NCBI GenBank assembly: GCA_027449885.1
Contig: DAIDKS010000019.1
Span: forward strand, 1-64,000
DNA: 64,000 bases
Origin: Acidimicrobiaceae bacterium
GTDB lineage: Bacteria > Actinomycetota > Acidimicrobiia > Acidimicrobiales > RAAP-2
Direction: 5' to 3'
Part shown: positions 16,671-25,385 of the stretch, piece after piece
Position numbering within the stretch: position 1 is the first letter of the stretch
How the letters are laid out: the number at the start of each line of letters is the position of its first letter
Program-made: the position numbers and the translations under genes
Notes under the pieces: generated by a model
What the model saw: only the letters and a program-made list of their open reading frames with translations
The model's database searches: none
Told to the model about the DNA's origin: nothing

Positions 16671-17253
16671 GCGTCGACCCGCGAACGACCGCGAGGTCGC
16701 GCCGGGTCCACACGACGCGCACGTCGACGAAGCCGGCGCGCGCCAGGAGCGTCAGCGTGGTCGCGAGGGAGCAGGGCCGGTCGTAACCGTCGTCGAGGGG
16801 GATGACGGCATCGCGCGGGTCGTCGGGCACGACGACGTCACCCAGGATGAAGCGACCTCCCGGGGTGAGTCGGGCGGCGACGCGGGCCAGGAGGTCGCCC
16901 TTCTCGTCGTCGGTCAGGTGGTGCACCGCGAGGGCGCTCACCACGACGTCGAAGGGCCCGACCGGGAGCTCCGCGGTGAGGTCCTGGACGCGCAGCGTCG
17001 CCCGCGGCAGCAGCGCGCCCGCCCGTTCGAGCATCTCGGGACTGAGGTCGACGCCGGTGAGGGTCGCGTCGGGGGCGAGCCGGGCCAGGCGCTCGAGCGT
17101 CGTCCCCGTCCCCGTCCCGAGGTCGAGGATCGCCGTGGGGAGAGGATCACTCGCCGCCCGGGCGATCAGGTCCTGGAGCAGGTCGTAGTCCGACACCTCG
17201 GCCCGCACCAGCTCGAGGTAGCGGTCGGGATGGAAGTGGAACTGGTCGGCCAC
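16663..17253 (-). CDS. Class I SAM-dependent methyltransferase
   Basis: A 196-residue methyltransferase with motif I ILDLGTGTGTTLERL, motif II LTGVDLSPEML, the post-I acidic region, motif IV FDVVVSALAVHHLTDDEK and LTPGGRFILGDVV. The best start is GTG 17253 (MADQFHFHPDRYLEL), since no ATG lies upstream in frame and earlier codons overlap the transporter. This leaves 26 nt between it and the upstream permease stop, so the two may be cotranscribed. The substrate is unknown; the family includes UbiE-like and small-molecule methyltransferases. Confidence 0.85.
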   Translation of the reverse strand: MADQFHFHPDRYLELVRAEVSDYDLLQDLIARAASDPLPTAILDLGTGTGTTLERLARLAPDATLTGVDLSPEMLERAGALLPRATLRVQDLTAELPVGPFDVVVSALAVHHLTDDEKGDLLARVAARLTPGGRFILGDVVVPDDPRDAVIPLDDGYDRPCSLATTLTLLARAGFVDVRVVWTRRDLAVVRGSTRP

Positions 17254-17279
17254 GGCCCGGCGCTCGACGATCGAGCCGT

Positions 17280-18743
17280 CTAGAGGTTCTGCTCGAACTC
17301 CGCGACCTCGAGGTCGGCCGCGTGGCGGTCGCCGGGGGCCGGCATCGTGAAGTACGGCGCGCCCTTCACCCAGTACCAGACCATGGGGATGAGGCCGATG
17401 GCCATGGCGCCGAGCCCCACCACGAGGGTCGTGGCGTTGAGGCCGGGGATGACCTTGGTGAAGATCCACGCCATGAAGATGGCCCCGGCGAGCGGCCAGA
17501 GCCCCATGAAGACGAAGTTCTTCGCCGAGCGGAAGATCTGGCGCCGGTAGAGGATGACGACAGAGAAGCCGGCGAGGCTGTAGTAGATGGCGATCTGGAG
17601 ACCGATCGCGTTGTAGCCGTCGGTCAGGATGCTGGAGACCGAGCCGATGTACTGGCTGGCGACGAAGAGCAGCAGCGAGATAGCGGCCACCGCGACGGTC
17701 GCGACGACCGGGGTCTGGCGCGTGGCGTGGGTGCGCCCGAGCGACGCCGGCAGCGTGCGGTCGCGGCCCATCGTGTAGAGGGTGCGCGTCACCTGGATGA
17801 TGGTCGTCTCGAGGGTCGCGACGGTGGAGAGCAGCACCGCCACCACGATCAGCTTGCCGCCGGTCCCCCGCCAGACCGACTGGCCGAGGACCTGCAGGAT
17901 GTCGGCGGCGTTGTTGGGGTTGTTCAGCTGGGCCGGGGTCAGGACCGTCGCCGACGCGATGGTGAAGACCTCGTAGAGGCAGAAGACGACGAAGGCCCCG
18001 ATGAGCCCGCCCGCTCCCGAGGTCTTGTGGGACTCCTTCGTCTCCTCCGAGAGGTTCGCGGTGACGTCCCAGCCCCAGTAGTAGAAGGCGGCGAGGAGGG
18101 CGCCCGCGACGAATCCCGAGGATCCCTTGGCGTGGAAGATCGACGGGTTGAACCAACTCCACGAGAAGTGCACGGCGTGGTGGGCGTGGAAGATCGCGAG
18201 GAGGGCGAACAGCAACAGCAGCGTCACCTCGATGCTCGACATGATGATCTGCACCTTCACGGTGACGGTGACGCCCGCCGCGACCGCGCCGATCATGAGG
18301 AGGAAGAAGACCGCTCCGAAGATCGTGACCAACGTGGTGTTCGACGCCAGTCGGGTCGAGAAGAGGCTGATCACCGAGGACCCGGCTGGGAAGGTCGCGA
18401 TCACCATGAAGATGAGGGCCGAGACGACGAGGGCCCACCCCGACAGGTAGCCGAGGACTGGGTGGAGGGCTCGGCGCACCCAGGAGTAGGCGGCGCCGGC
18501 GTGCTGGTCCGTCTTGTTCAGGTAGTTGAACGCGAAGACGATCCCGAACATGAAGATGCCGCAGTAGAGGAGGGCCGCGGCGCCGCCGTAGAGGACGGCC
18601 CCGAACAGGGCGGTCGTCGTCGCGGCGATCGAGTACGCGGGAGCCGACCCCGCGACCCCCATGACCGCCGAGTCGAAGAGCCCGAGGGCCCCCGACCGGA
18701 GCGAGTGCTCTCGCTCGCCCCCCTGTCGCGCGACGTCTGTCAT
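17280..18743 (-). CDS. APC-family amino acid permease
   Basis: A 487-residue transporter with about 12 membrane helices. Helix 1 has the unwound motif region GVAGSAPAYSIAATTTALFG, and AGAAYSWVRRALHPVLGYLSGW follows, both typical of the APC superfamily. FYYWGWDVTANLSEETKE at about 220-237 matches the substrate-site helix of glutamate/amine-type permeases. The start ATG 18743 has a clear GAGGGGG ribosome-binding site 6 nt upstream. The transported amino acid or amine cannot be assigned. Confidence 0.92.
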   Translation of the reverse strand: MTDVARQGGEREHSLRSGALGLFDSAVMGVAGSAPAYSIAATTTALFGAVLYGGAAALLYCGIFMFGIVFAFNYLNKTDQHAGAAYSWVRRALHPVLGYLSGWALVVSALIFMVIATFPAGSSVISLFSTRLASNTTLVTIFGAVFFLLMIGAVAAGVTVTVKVQIIMSSIEVTLLLLFALLAIFHAHHAVHFSWSWFNPSIFHAKGSSGFVAGALLAAFYYWGWDVTANLSEETKESHKTSGAGGLIGAFVVFCLYEVFTIASATVLTPAQLNNPNNAADILQVLGQSVWRGTGGKLIVVAVLLSTVATLETTIIQVTRTLYTMGRDRTLPASLGRTHATRQTPVVATVAVAAISLLLFVASQYIGSVSSILTDGYNAIGLQIAIYYSLAGFSVVILYRRQIFRSAKNFVFMGLWPLAGAIFMAWIFTKVIPGLNATTLVVGLGAMAIGLIPMVWYWVKGAPYFTMPAPGDRHAADLEVAEFEQNL

Positions 18744-18901
18744 TGCCGACCCCCTCGTGGCGGTGCTCAAGGAAAAACTGAGGAAACCTACCACGGCTCG
18801 CGAGGGGTCGCGGCGATGTCTCGGAGGCGATTCGAATGTCGCCCTCGAGGAGGCGTCGCCGACTTCCCGAGCCCTGTCGCCGCGAGGTCGTTCACGCCGA
18901 G
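18744..18901. other. 158-bp gap between permease and tRNA
   Basis: No gene is seen. On the minus strand a TAGGTT box near 18790 may be the permease -10 element, with a leader of about 40 nt. GGCGA (18826-18830) and TCGCC (18839-18843) can form a small hairpin about 60 nt downstream of the tRNA and may end its transcript. Confidence 0.35.
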
Positions 18902-18977
18902 TGGTGGGCCGCCCGGGTCTCGATCCCGGCACCTTGAGATTAAAAGTCTCCTGCTCTACCCGATGAGCTAGCGGCCC
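18902..18977 (-). tRNA. tRNA-Lys (anticodon UUU)
   Basis: The minus strand folds into a full cloverleaf. Acceptor arms GGGCCGC and GCGGCCC pair perfectly; the D arm is GCTC/GAGC; the anticodon loop is CTTTTAA with UUU at 18944-18942; the T arm is CCGGG/CCCGG with loop ATCGAGA. The discriminator is A and an encoded CCA follows (18904-18902). Pair 27-43 is a G-A mismatch. UUU is the lysine anticodon. Confidence 0.95.
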
Positions 18978-19282
18978 GGCGGATGGAGATTCGCAATGCG
19001 AGATGGCCAATCCCCTGTCTCGAGAGGCTAGCCCACGCGATTTGGCGAGCCGCGGGGCCCCGCAGCGGCACCCCAGCCATCGGCGACCTCGATCATCACG
19101 ACGTTCGCCGCGTCACGCTGCGTATCGACGCGGGCACGGCGCTGAGGTGGAGAGCATGGCGTGGACGTCGCGCCCGAAGCGTGCGACGACGACTCGGGTG
19201 GTGGCGTGCTCGATCCTCGGTCGTCAGAGGCGCGACCACGCGGGACGGGTGACGTCGGGCTGGTGGGGCTCCCCGGCCCGTG
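18978..19282. other. 305-bp gap upstream of tRNA-Lys
   Basis: I see no supported gene. Short open frames on the plus strand here have arginine-rich, low-complexity products and no ribosome-binding site. TCGCAATGCGA at 18991-19001 is an 11-nt inverted repeat just upstream of the tRNA and could belong to its promoter region. The 3' flank of the secreted Asp-box gene lies at the right end. Confidence 0.5.
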
Positions 19283-20533
19283 TCACGCCCGACACCGCAC
19301 CGCCGAGAGGGGGAGGGCTACCCCCATCGTCCTGGTACCGGCGCCCATCGACATCGGCGCGAAGAAGGACACCACCAGCGCCGACTCGCTCGACTGAAGG
19401 GCCGTCACGGGATCCCGTCGCGTTGCTGAGGGTAGGACGGCACGGGTGGCGCACCACGCGGTGGATCCCGCCTTGAGCATCTCCAGGTGTTCCGCTGTCG
19501 CGAGGGGCGTGCCCGCGACCGCCACGAGGGTACCGTTCGCCGCGAGAGTCATGATCTGTCCCCACGGAGCGAATCTCCCTCCGACCGGTGCTCCGCCAAT
19601 CTTCGGGAGAGACACCGGCGTCCAGTGAACCCCGTCATGGGTGAAGAGCAGGGCGTTTGATCTCGTGCGATCGACAAGGAACTCGTCACCGGACGCGGTG
19701 TCGATGAGCTGCTGGCTACCACATTGGTTGACCGAGTTGACGGCACCTGCCGCGCGCCACCGCGTCGCCCCTCCGACTTCGTCGAAAGCGCCGACGAGCA
19801 CGGACTGCTTCCACTCCGACATCCCACACGCACCCTGGGGAGCCTCGGGGCCGAAGATCACGCAGGGCGCTCCGGCCGGACAGTTCAGGCCCGCGTCGGC
19901 CCAGGAGCGTCCACCTGTTGCCGACGCCGCGATCACGAAGGCCGCCGATTGTCCCGGTGTCGGCGGGAAGAAGTAGTTGGACGAGTAGAGCATCTCCACG
20001 CCGCGGGGCCGCTCGACGAAACCTGCGAAGTCCGTCAGCGAGTAGCCCGTCGGCGGGGGCACGAACCGCCAACTCCTGCCCACGTTCGTCGTCACCAGGG
20101 CTACCGCGTAGGAAGGCGGTATCAACCCACCGTGGGCTGCTGCGAAGGCGGCGTAGATGGTCTTCGGGTGACTCGGGTCTAGCGCGACGTCCTCGCACGC
20201 GACGACCGCCGTCGTACTCCCGGGCAAGGACGACAGCGCCAGGTGGGATCTCGTCAGCATCGGCCCGACCGACCGGTCCGGGACGAGCGTGGGTCGACCC
20301 GCGCCCGAGGCGATCTCCACGCCCTTCGGGGTGCACCACCCGGCGGTGGCGCTCCCGGGCTGGGCGGCGATCGGACTCCCCCATCCGGAGGGCTGGACGA
20401 GCAGGGGTCGGACGCGGCCGAGGGACGCCCACGGAACCGAACGGCCACTCGACAGAGCCATCGATGGCGTCGCCGCCGTGGCGCTCGCCCCCACCAGGGC
20501 GATGGCGAGAGCGATGCGGCGGACGGTGACCAC
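19283..20533 (-). CDS. Secreted Asp-box (BNR-like) protein, unknown
   Basis: A 416-residue protein with an N-terminal signal peptide (RRIALAIALVGASATAATPSMA). Three Asp-box-like repeats are visible: TTNVGRSWRFV, ATGGRSWADAG and THDGVHWTPV, which suggests a sialidase-like beta-propeller. Several cysteines (CTPKG, CEDVA, NCPAGAPC, CGMSEW, NQCGSQQ, WCATR) could form disulfides outside the cell. No sialidase arginine triad is evident, so it is more likely a binding or structural propeller. Codon choice looks less GC-rich than in neighbouring genes, and it lies near a tRNA gene, so it may have been acquired. It starts at GTG 20533; no clear ribosome-binding site is seen. Confidence 0.8.
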   Translation of the reverse strand: MVTVRRIALAIALVGASATAATPSMALSSGRSVPWASLGRVRPLLVQPSGWGSPIAAQPGSATAGWCTPKGVEIASGAGRPTLVPDRSVGPMLTRSHLALSSLPGSTTAVVACEDVALDPSHPKTIYAAFAAAHGGLIPPSYAVALVTTNVGRSWRFVPPPTGYSLTDFAGFVERPRGVEMLYSSNYFFPPTPGQSAAFVIAASATGGRSWADAGLNCPAGAPCVIFGPEAPQGACGMSEWKQSVLVGAFDEVGGATRWRAAGAVNSVNQCGSQQLIDTASGDEFLVDRTRSNALLFTHDGVHWTPVSLPKIGGAPVGGRFAPWGQIMTLAANGTLVAVAGTPLATAEHLEMLKAGSTAWCATRAVLPSATRRDPVTALQSSESALVVSFFAPMSMGAGTRTMGVALPLSAVRCRA

Positions 20534-20853
20534 GGCTCACTGTGTCACGCCGTCGTCGACCGCGGAGGGTCGGGGAGGGAGATGCGCGACGGCGTCGCCC
20601 GTCCTCGTCCCCGCACCGGCGGGCTGACGGCAGCGACGCACCGGGCCACCGCTGCCGATCGGCGACGACACCCGTGTGGGCACGAGGACCCGTGCGGGTG
20701 CCGTGGTCTCCCGATCCGGGGGTAGTCCCCGTGAGCTGGTCTCGACGGACCCGTCGAGCCGCTCGTCCCCCCCTCCGTCAGTGGCTCGACGGTGTCCGGC
20801 GCCCGTCGGAGGTGGTCGAGCGACGTCCGCGGGGCGGGCCGGACTCCTCGGGG
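20534..20853. other. 320-bp non-coding gap
   Basis: No gene is supported. It contains inverted repeats: CGTCGAGCC (20752-20760) with GGCTCGACG (20783-20791), and GCACG/CGTGC (20680-20695). The first pair lies about 60 nt past the peroxiredoxin stop on the minus strand and may terminate that transcript. The left end should hold the promoter of the secreted protein. Confidence 0.4.
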
Positions 20854-21501
20854 CTAGAGGGAGCGCAGCGCGTCGAGGAGGTCGCTCACCTCGGCGCGCC
20901 GGGTGTAGTCGGGATCGACGAAGCGCCACGCGACGCGTCCGTCGCGACCCACGACGTACGTCGCCGGCACCGGCAACTCGTGGGTGTCGTCGCCGTTGTG
21001 CGCGGGGACGTCGATGCCCCAGGACTCGTAGAGGGGCCACAGACCGGCCGGCATGGTGAAGACGAGGCCGAACTCGCGGGCGACCCGATTGCCCACGTCG
21101 GAGAGGACGGGGAAGGGGAGGTCGTTCCGCTCGGTCGTCGTGAGCGACATGTCGGGGGTCTCGGGTGAGATGGCCACGATGGTCGCCGAGAGCGCGCGGA
21201 ACTCGTCGAGGGCCGCCGCGTAGGCGCGCAGCTGGAGGTTGCAGTAGGGGCACCAGCCACCGCGGTAGAAGGTGACGACCAGGGGGCCGCGCTCGAGCAG
21301 GTCGTCGGCGCGCACCGTCGCGCCGTTGGCTCCGGGGAGCGCGAAGCGGGGGATGCGCCCGCCGACGCCGAGGGAGCCCTCGACGATCTGGAGCGCCGCC
21401 ACCTCGGCGGTCGCGCCGTCGACGACGGCCCGCGTCGTCTCGTCCATCCGAGCGCGCGAGGCCTCGCGCCGCTCGTCCAACTGTCGTCCGAGACTCTCCA
21501 C
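20854..21501 (-). CDS. AhpC/TSA-type peroxiredoxin
   Basis: A 215-residue peroxiredoxin-like thioredoxin-fold protein. The active site is in FYRGGWCPYCNLQL, with C84 and C87 in a CxxC arrangement. This differs from the usual single T-x-x-C peroxidatic motif but is typical of a redoxin-domain subgroup. A charged helical N-terminus (MESLGRQLDERREASRARMDE) precedes the domain. It should reduce peroxides or act as a thiol oxidoreductase in the cytoplasm, possibly with mycothiol or thioredoxin. The GTG start is fixed by an excellent AAGGAGGT site 4-5 nt upstream. Confidence 0.88.
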   Translation of the reverse strand: MESLGRQLDERREASRARMDETTRAVVDGATAEVAALQIVEGSLGVGGRIPRFALPGANGATVRADDLLERGPLVVTFYRGGWCPYCNLQLRAYAAALDEFRALSATIVAISPETPDMSLTTTERNDLPFPVLSDVGNRVAREFGLVFTMPAGLWPLYESWGIDVPAHNGDDTHELPVPATYVVGRDGRVAWRFVDPDYTRRAEVSDLLDALRSL

Positions 21502-21541
21502 GACACCTCCTTCGGGTGCCCAGCGTAGGGGTGCGCCCGCG

Positions 21542-22327
21542 TCAGGGTGCCGGGCGGCTCGGAGCGACGGCGCGGGCGTCGAGCGGGTAGCCGGTGAGCG
21601 GGGAGAAGTCGGCGATGAGCGCGAAGCGGTCGCCGCGGATGAGGGTCACGCGCCACTCGACGGTCCGCTCGGCGTCACGGGTGTGGCGCGAGATGGCGAG
21701 CGCCGCGACGTCCGCGGGTAGGTCGAGGAGTGCGCGGTCGTCGGGGGCGGGCACGACGGCGCGGATCTGCTCGCGGCCCGTGACGAGTCGCACCCCGGCT
21801 CGCCGCTGCAGCTCGGTGTAGAGGGCGGTGTGGGAGAAGTCGGCGTCGCGCAGATCCGCCCCGACGTCGGCGGGCAGCCAGACCCGGTCGAGGGCGAGGG
21901 GCTCGCCCCCGGCGAGTCGGAGCCGCTCGAGGAAGAAGAGGGGGTCGGCCGCGTCGCGGCCGAGCTCTCGCGCCGCCGCGGGGTCCCGGCGGGTGTCGCG
22001 GACGCGCACGACGCTCTGCTGGTCGAGCCCGGCCGCCTCGACGGCGTCGTAGAGGGTGTAGATGGCGCCGAGGGGCTGCTCGATCAGGGGGGTCGGCGCG
22101 ACCCGCGGCCGACGACCGCGCTCGGCGATGATCGTGCCCTCGTCGCGCAGGCGTCGCATCGCCTCGCGAACGGTGTTGCGGCTGACGCCGTACTCCTCCG
22201 CGAGGTCGAGCTCGCCCGGGAAGTCGTCGCGGAACTCTCCGGCGACGAGGCGCGCCACTAGCCGGTCGTAGAGCTGGGCCCAGAGCGGGAGGGGGCTGTC
22301 GCGATCCAGCTCGCTGGCTCGGGTCAT
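21542..22327 (-). CDS. GntR/HutC-family regulator
   Basis: A 261-residue regulator with an N-terminal GntR winged helix (PLWAQLYDRLVARLVAGEF, then DLAEEYGVSRNTVREAMRRLRDEGTI) and a C-terminal UTRA ligand-binding domain (LEQPLG-like start, EPLALDRVWLPAD, TGREQIRAVV, VEWRVTLIRGDRFAL). Start ATG 22327 is preferred over GTG 22336 because GGAAGG lies about 8 nt upstream of the ATG but directly abuts the GTG. It is divergent from the TauE/SafE permease and acyl-CoA synthetase, and an inverted repeat lies between them, so it probably controls that pair. Confidence 0.9.
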   Translation of the reverse strand: MTRASELDRDSPLPLWAQLYDRLVARLVAGEFRDDFPGELDLAEEYGVSRNTVREAMRRLRDEGTIIAERGRRPRVAPTPLIEQPLGAIYTLYDAVEAAGLDQQSVVRVRDTRRDPAAARELGRDAADPLFFLERLRLAGGEPLALDRVWLPADVGADLRDADFSHTALYTELQRRAGVRLVTGREQIRAVVPAPDDRALLDLPADVAALAISRHTRDAERTVEWRVTLIRGDRFALIADFSPLTGYPLDARAVAPSRPAP

Positions 22328-22386
22328 CGGGCTCACCTTCCCACGGGATCGTTCGCAGTCTAGGGAGGAGGGTGCGGTGGCGTGCT

Positions 22387-22400
22387 AATGTACCTACATT
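22387..22400. promoter_or_regulatory. Probable GntR operator, 6-2-6 inverted repeat
   Basis: AATGTA-CC-TACATT is a perfect 6-bp inverted repeat with a 2-nt spacer, AT-rich against a GC-rich background, midway between the divergent gntR and permease genes. Its size suits a GntR-dimer site. A partial further copy of the half-site (ACATT) follows at 22404. Confidence 0.65.
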
Positions 22401-22466
22401 CGGACATTCACGGAGCGAGTCGGCGATGCGGGGTGAGCGGGGCGCCTCGAGCGGGTGGGGGGCGCG

Positions 22467-23303
22467 ATGATGGCGACCGCCTCACTGGCCGCCGCCCTCG
22501 GGGTCGCCATCGGGCTGTCACTCGGCGCCCTCGGCGGTGGGGGATCGATCCTCACGGTCCCGGCGCTCGTCTACGCCCTCGGGGTGAGCCCCCGTCACGC
22601 GACCGACGCCTCGCTCCTCATCGTTGGCCTGAGCGCCCTGATCGGCATGTGGGGTCACCACCGCGCGGGGCGTGTGCGCTGGGGCGTCGGGACGAGCGTC
22701 GGCGTCGTGAGCGTCCTCGGCTCGATCGTCGGCACGGCCCTCAATAGGCGGATCGATCCGAACCTCCTGCTCGCGCTCTTCGCCGCCCTGATGTTCGTGG
22801 TGGCCGCCCTCATGATCCGGCGCGACCGCCGCGCGGCGGCGCCACGGGGTGCGGCACTTGGCGTCGAGCCCGCGACGCCGTCGGGGGGCGGCCTCGACGT
22901 CGCCACGCGTACGCGGCCCGCGGGGACGCGCACCCGGCCCGCGCTCGTGGTCGCGGTGGGAGTCGTGGTCGGGTTCCTCACCGGGTTCCTCGGCGTCGGG
23001 GGTGGCTTCGTCATCGTGCCGAGCCTCGTGCTCGCCCTGGGCTTCGACCTCGCCGAGGCGGTCGGGACGTCGCTGCTCATCATCGCGATGAGCAGCGCGC
23101 TCGCCATCCTCGAGCGCCACGGCGTGAGCGGCGTGCCCGGGAGCGTGCTCGCGTCCTTCTCGGTGAGTGCCATGATCGCCGCTCTCGCCGGCAATCAGGT
23201 GGCGGGTCGCGTCTCGGCCCGGCGCCTGAATCAGGGCTTCGTGGTCCTGGTGATCGCCGTCGCCTGCTACGTGGCGATTCGCAGCGGCCTCGCTCTCGCC
23301 TGA
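22467..23303 (+). CDS. TauE/SafE-family permease
   Basis: A 278-residue membrane protein of the TauE/SafE (sulfite/organoanion exporter) family with two homologous halves. The first begins GVAIGLSLGALGGGGSILTVPALVYALGV and the second GVVVGFLTGFLGVGGGFVIVPSLVLALGF; the GxGGG repeat is the family hallmark. About eight helices are separated by a charged linker near 115-155. ATG 22467 follows a G-rich ribosome-binding site; GTG 22455 is an alternative. Members move sulfite, sulfoacetate or related organic anions. It is probably cotranscribed with the acyl-CoA synthetase 66 nt downstream or regulated with it. Confidence 0.9.
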   Translation: MMATASLAAALGVAIGLSLGALGGGGSILTVPALVYALGVSPRHATDASLLIVGLSALIGMWGHHRAGRVRWGVGTSVGVVSVLGSIVGTALNRRIDPNLLLALFAALMFVVAALMIRRDRRAAAPRGAALGVEPATPSGGGLDVATRTRPAGTRTRPALVVAVGVVVGFLTGFLGVGGGFVIVPSLVLALGFDLAEAVGTSLLIIAMSSALAILERHGVSGVPGSVLASFSVSAMIAALAGNQVAGRVSARRLNQGFVVLVIAVACYVAIRSGLALA

Positions 23304-23334
23304 CGCGCCTCGACCTCCCGCCCGGCTCCGGGGA

Positions 23335-23340
23335 TAGGGT
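23335..23340 (+). promoter_or_regulatory. -10-like TAGGGT before the synthetase
   Basis: TAGGGT lies 29 nt before ATG 23370. A GAGGGGGG ribosome-binding site sits between them, so this transcript would have a short conventional leader, unlike the leaderless genes of the window. Confidence 0.35.
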
Positions 23341-23369
23341 GACGACGAGTCGCGACCCGAGGGGGGATC

Positions 23370-25379
23370 ATGGCCGACGAGACGACGCCCGGGACGACCG
23401 CGGACGACGGGGTGGCCCCGGGTGAGATCCCGGCGATGGTGCGCGAGAGCGCTCTCGTCGCACCGACCTATCCCCGCAGCGGACGGCTGCCGGTCACGAC
23501 CCCGCAGGAGTACGCGGAGCTCTACGCGCGATCGATCGACGACGTCGGTGGCTACTGGGCGGGTGTCGCCCGGGAGCTCGAGTGGATGGGGGGCTGGCCG
23601 TCGAGCGAGAACCTCGTCGGGAGCCTGGCCGACGGCTTCTCGTTCTTCCCGGGCGCGCGCGGCAACGTCAGCGTCAACTGCGTGGACCGCCACGCGCGCT
23701 CGACCCCCGACAAGGTCGCGATCCACTGGATCGGCGAGGACGGCACCCGCCGGTCGTGGACCTACGCCGAGTTCGCCGACGAGACGGCGCGGCTGGCGCA
23801 GGCGCTGCGCGACCTCGGCGTCGGGACCGGCGACGTGGTGGCCGTCTACCTGCCCAACCTGCTCGAGACGTTCGCGGTCGTCCACGCCTGCCTGCGCCTC
23901 GGGGCCATCTACAACATCGTCTTCTCGGGATTCTCGCCGTCGGCCCTCGCCGACCGCATCATCGACACCGGCGCCAAGGTCGTCGTCACCGCCGACGAGA
24001 CCTTCCGGCGCGGTCGCGCCATCACGCTGAAGGCCACGCTCGACCAGGTCCTCGACGGGCTGCCCAGCGTCGAGCACGTCGTCGTGGTGCGTCGCAGCGC
24101 CAACCCCGCGGTGCCGATGTCGGCTCCTCGCGACGTCTACTACGACGAGCTCCTGGCCGCGACGACCGGGCGCGCCGACCCCGTCGCTCTCGAGGCCAAC
24201 GACCCCGGCTTCATCATCTACACGAGCGGCACCAGCGCGAAGCCCAAGGGCCTCGTGCACAGCGGGATCGGGTTCATGATCGGCGCCTACCACAACGTCC
24301 GCTACGCGCTCGACCTCGGGCCCGAGGACGTCTACTGGTGCACCGCGGACTGCGGCTGGCTGACGTTCCCGATCTTCGAGCTCATCGGCGCGACGGCGCA
24401 CGGTGCCACGATGATCGCCACCGAGGGGGCCCTCGACTTCCCCGCCCCCGACCGTCTCTACTCGATCCTCCAGGAGTACGGCGTCACGAAGGTCTTCACC
24501 GCGCCGACCGTCCTGCGCATGCTGGCGCGCCAGGGAGCCGAGCTCGCGCGGCCCTTCGACCTCTCGGCACTGCGGCTCATCGCCCTCGTGGGGGAGCCCC
24601 TCGACGCGACGACGTGGTGGTGGGTGCGCGAGCACGTGGGGGACGGGAGCGTGGAGATCAACAACACCTACGGGCAGAGTGAGACGGGGAGCGCCTGGAC
24701 CTCGTCGCTCGTAGGGGTGACGTGGGCGAAGCCGGGGTCGTGTGGTCCAGCCCTGCCCGGTCACGACTACGCGATCGTCGACGTCGACGGCGAGCCGGCC
24801 GGTGTGGGGGCGACGGGCTACCTGACGCTGACCCAGCCCTTCCCGACCCTCTTTCGCGGGGTGTGGCGCGATCCGGCTCGTTACCGCACCCAGTACTTCA
24901 CGCGCTTCGGACCCTCGCGCTACGACAGCGCCGACGCCGCGATCGAGGACGGCGACGGCCACGTCTGGGTGATCGGGCGCGTCGACGACGTCATCAACGT
25001 GGCGGCGCACCGTCTCTCGACCATGGAGATGGAGAGCGCGCTGCTGACGGTGCCGGGCGTCGCCGAGGCCGCGGTGATCGGCGTGGCCGACCCGGTGAAG
25101 GGCCAGGTTCCCGAGGCCTTCGTCACGCTGGCCGCCGGGGCGGCCGGGCGGGTGAGCGAGGCGGACCTGAGCGAGCGACTCGTCGAGTCGATCGGCGCGA
25201 TCGCGCGGCCGCGGCGGGTGCACGTCCTGTCGACGATGCCCCGCACCCGCAGCGGCAAGATCGTCCGGCGCCTCCTGCGCGAGCTCGTCGTGGACGGCGC
25301 GGCCCGCGGCGACGTGAGCGGCCTCGAGGATCCCGAGGTCCTCGCCCAGCTCGAGAGCGAGCTCGGCGAGGACCGCTGA
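23370..25379 (+). CDS. Acyl-CoA synthetase, ACS-like with altered pocket
   Basis: A 669-residue AMP-forming synthetase of the acetyl-CoA synthetase clade. The ATP loop YTSGTSAKPKG is at about 284, the A5 motif Y434-G-Q-S-E-T-G follows, and the A8 hinge is VIGRVDDVINVAAHR. The C-terminal catalytic lysine is in RSGKIVRR (about 630), the site that is acetylated in ACS. In acetate-specific enzymes the A5 motif reads TWWQTETG; here the pocket tryptophan is replaced by G435, which suggests an acyl group larger than acetate. It follows a permease gene and a divergent GntR regulator. The start has a strong GAGGGGGG site. Confidence 0.9.
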   Translation: MADETTPGTTADDGVAPGEIPAMVRESALVAPTYPRSGRLPVTTPQEYAELYARSIDDVGGYWAGVARELEWMGGWPSSENLVGSLADGFSFFPGARGNVSVNCVDRHARSTPDKVAIHWIGEDGTRRSWTYAEFADETARLAQALRDLGVGTGDVVAVYLPNLLETFAVVHACLRLGAIYNIVFSGFSPSALADRIIDTGAKVVVTADETFRRGRAITLKATLDQVLDGLPSVEHVVVVRRSANPAVPMSAPRDVYYDELLAATTGRADPVALEANDPGFIIYTSGTSAKPKGLVHSGIGFMIGAYHNVRYALDLGPEDVYWCTADCGWLTFPIFELIGATAHGATMIATEGALDFPAPDRLYSILQEYGVTKVFTAPTVLRMLARQGAELARPFDLSALRLIALVGEPLDATTWWWVREHVGDGSVEINNTYGQSETGSAWTSSLVGVTWAKPGSCGPALPGHDYAIVDVDGEPAGVGATGYLTLTQPFPTLFRGVWRDPARYRTQYFTRFGPSRYDSADAAIEDGDGHVWVIGRVDDVINVAAHRLSTMEMESALLTVPGVAEAAVIGVADPVKGQVPEAFVTLAAGAAGRVSEADLSERLVESIGAIARPRRVHVLSTMPRTRSGKIVRRLLRELVVDGAARGDVSGLEDPEVLAQLESELGEDR

Positions 25380-25385
25380 ACGACG

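Noticed and set aside
18826-18843. TTCGAAT-like tRNA remnant between permease and tRNA-Lys
   Set aside because: Only a short stem-loop is present; no acceptor or anticodon arm can be built around it.
19003-19476. Open frames on the plus strand around tRNA-Lys
   Set aside because: Products are Arg/Pro/Ser-rich with no family pattern, no ribosome-binding site, and overlap the secreted-protein gene antisense.
22404-22409. Second GntR site after the main operator
   Set aside because: Only a half-site ACATT is present, without a matching arm.
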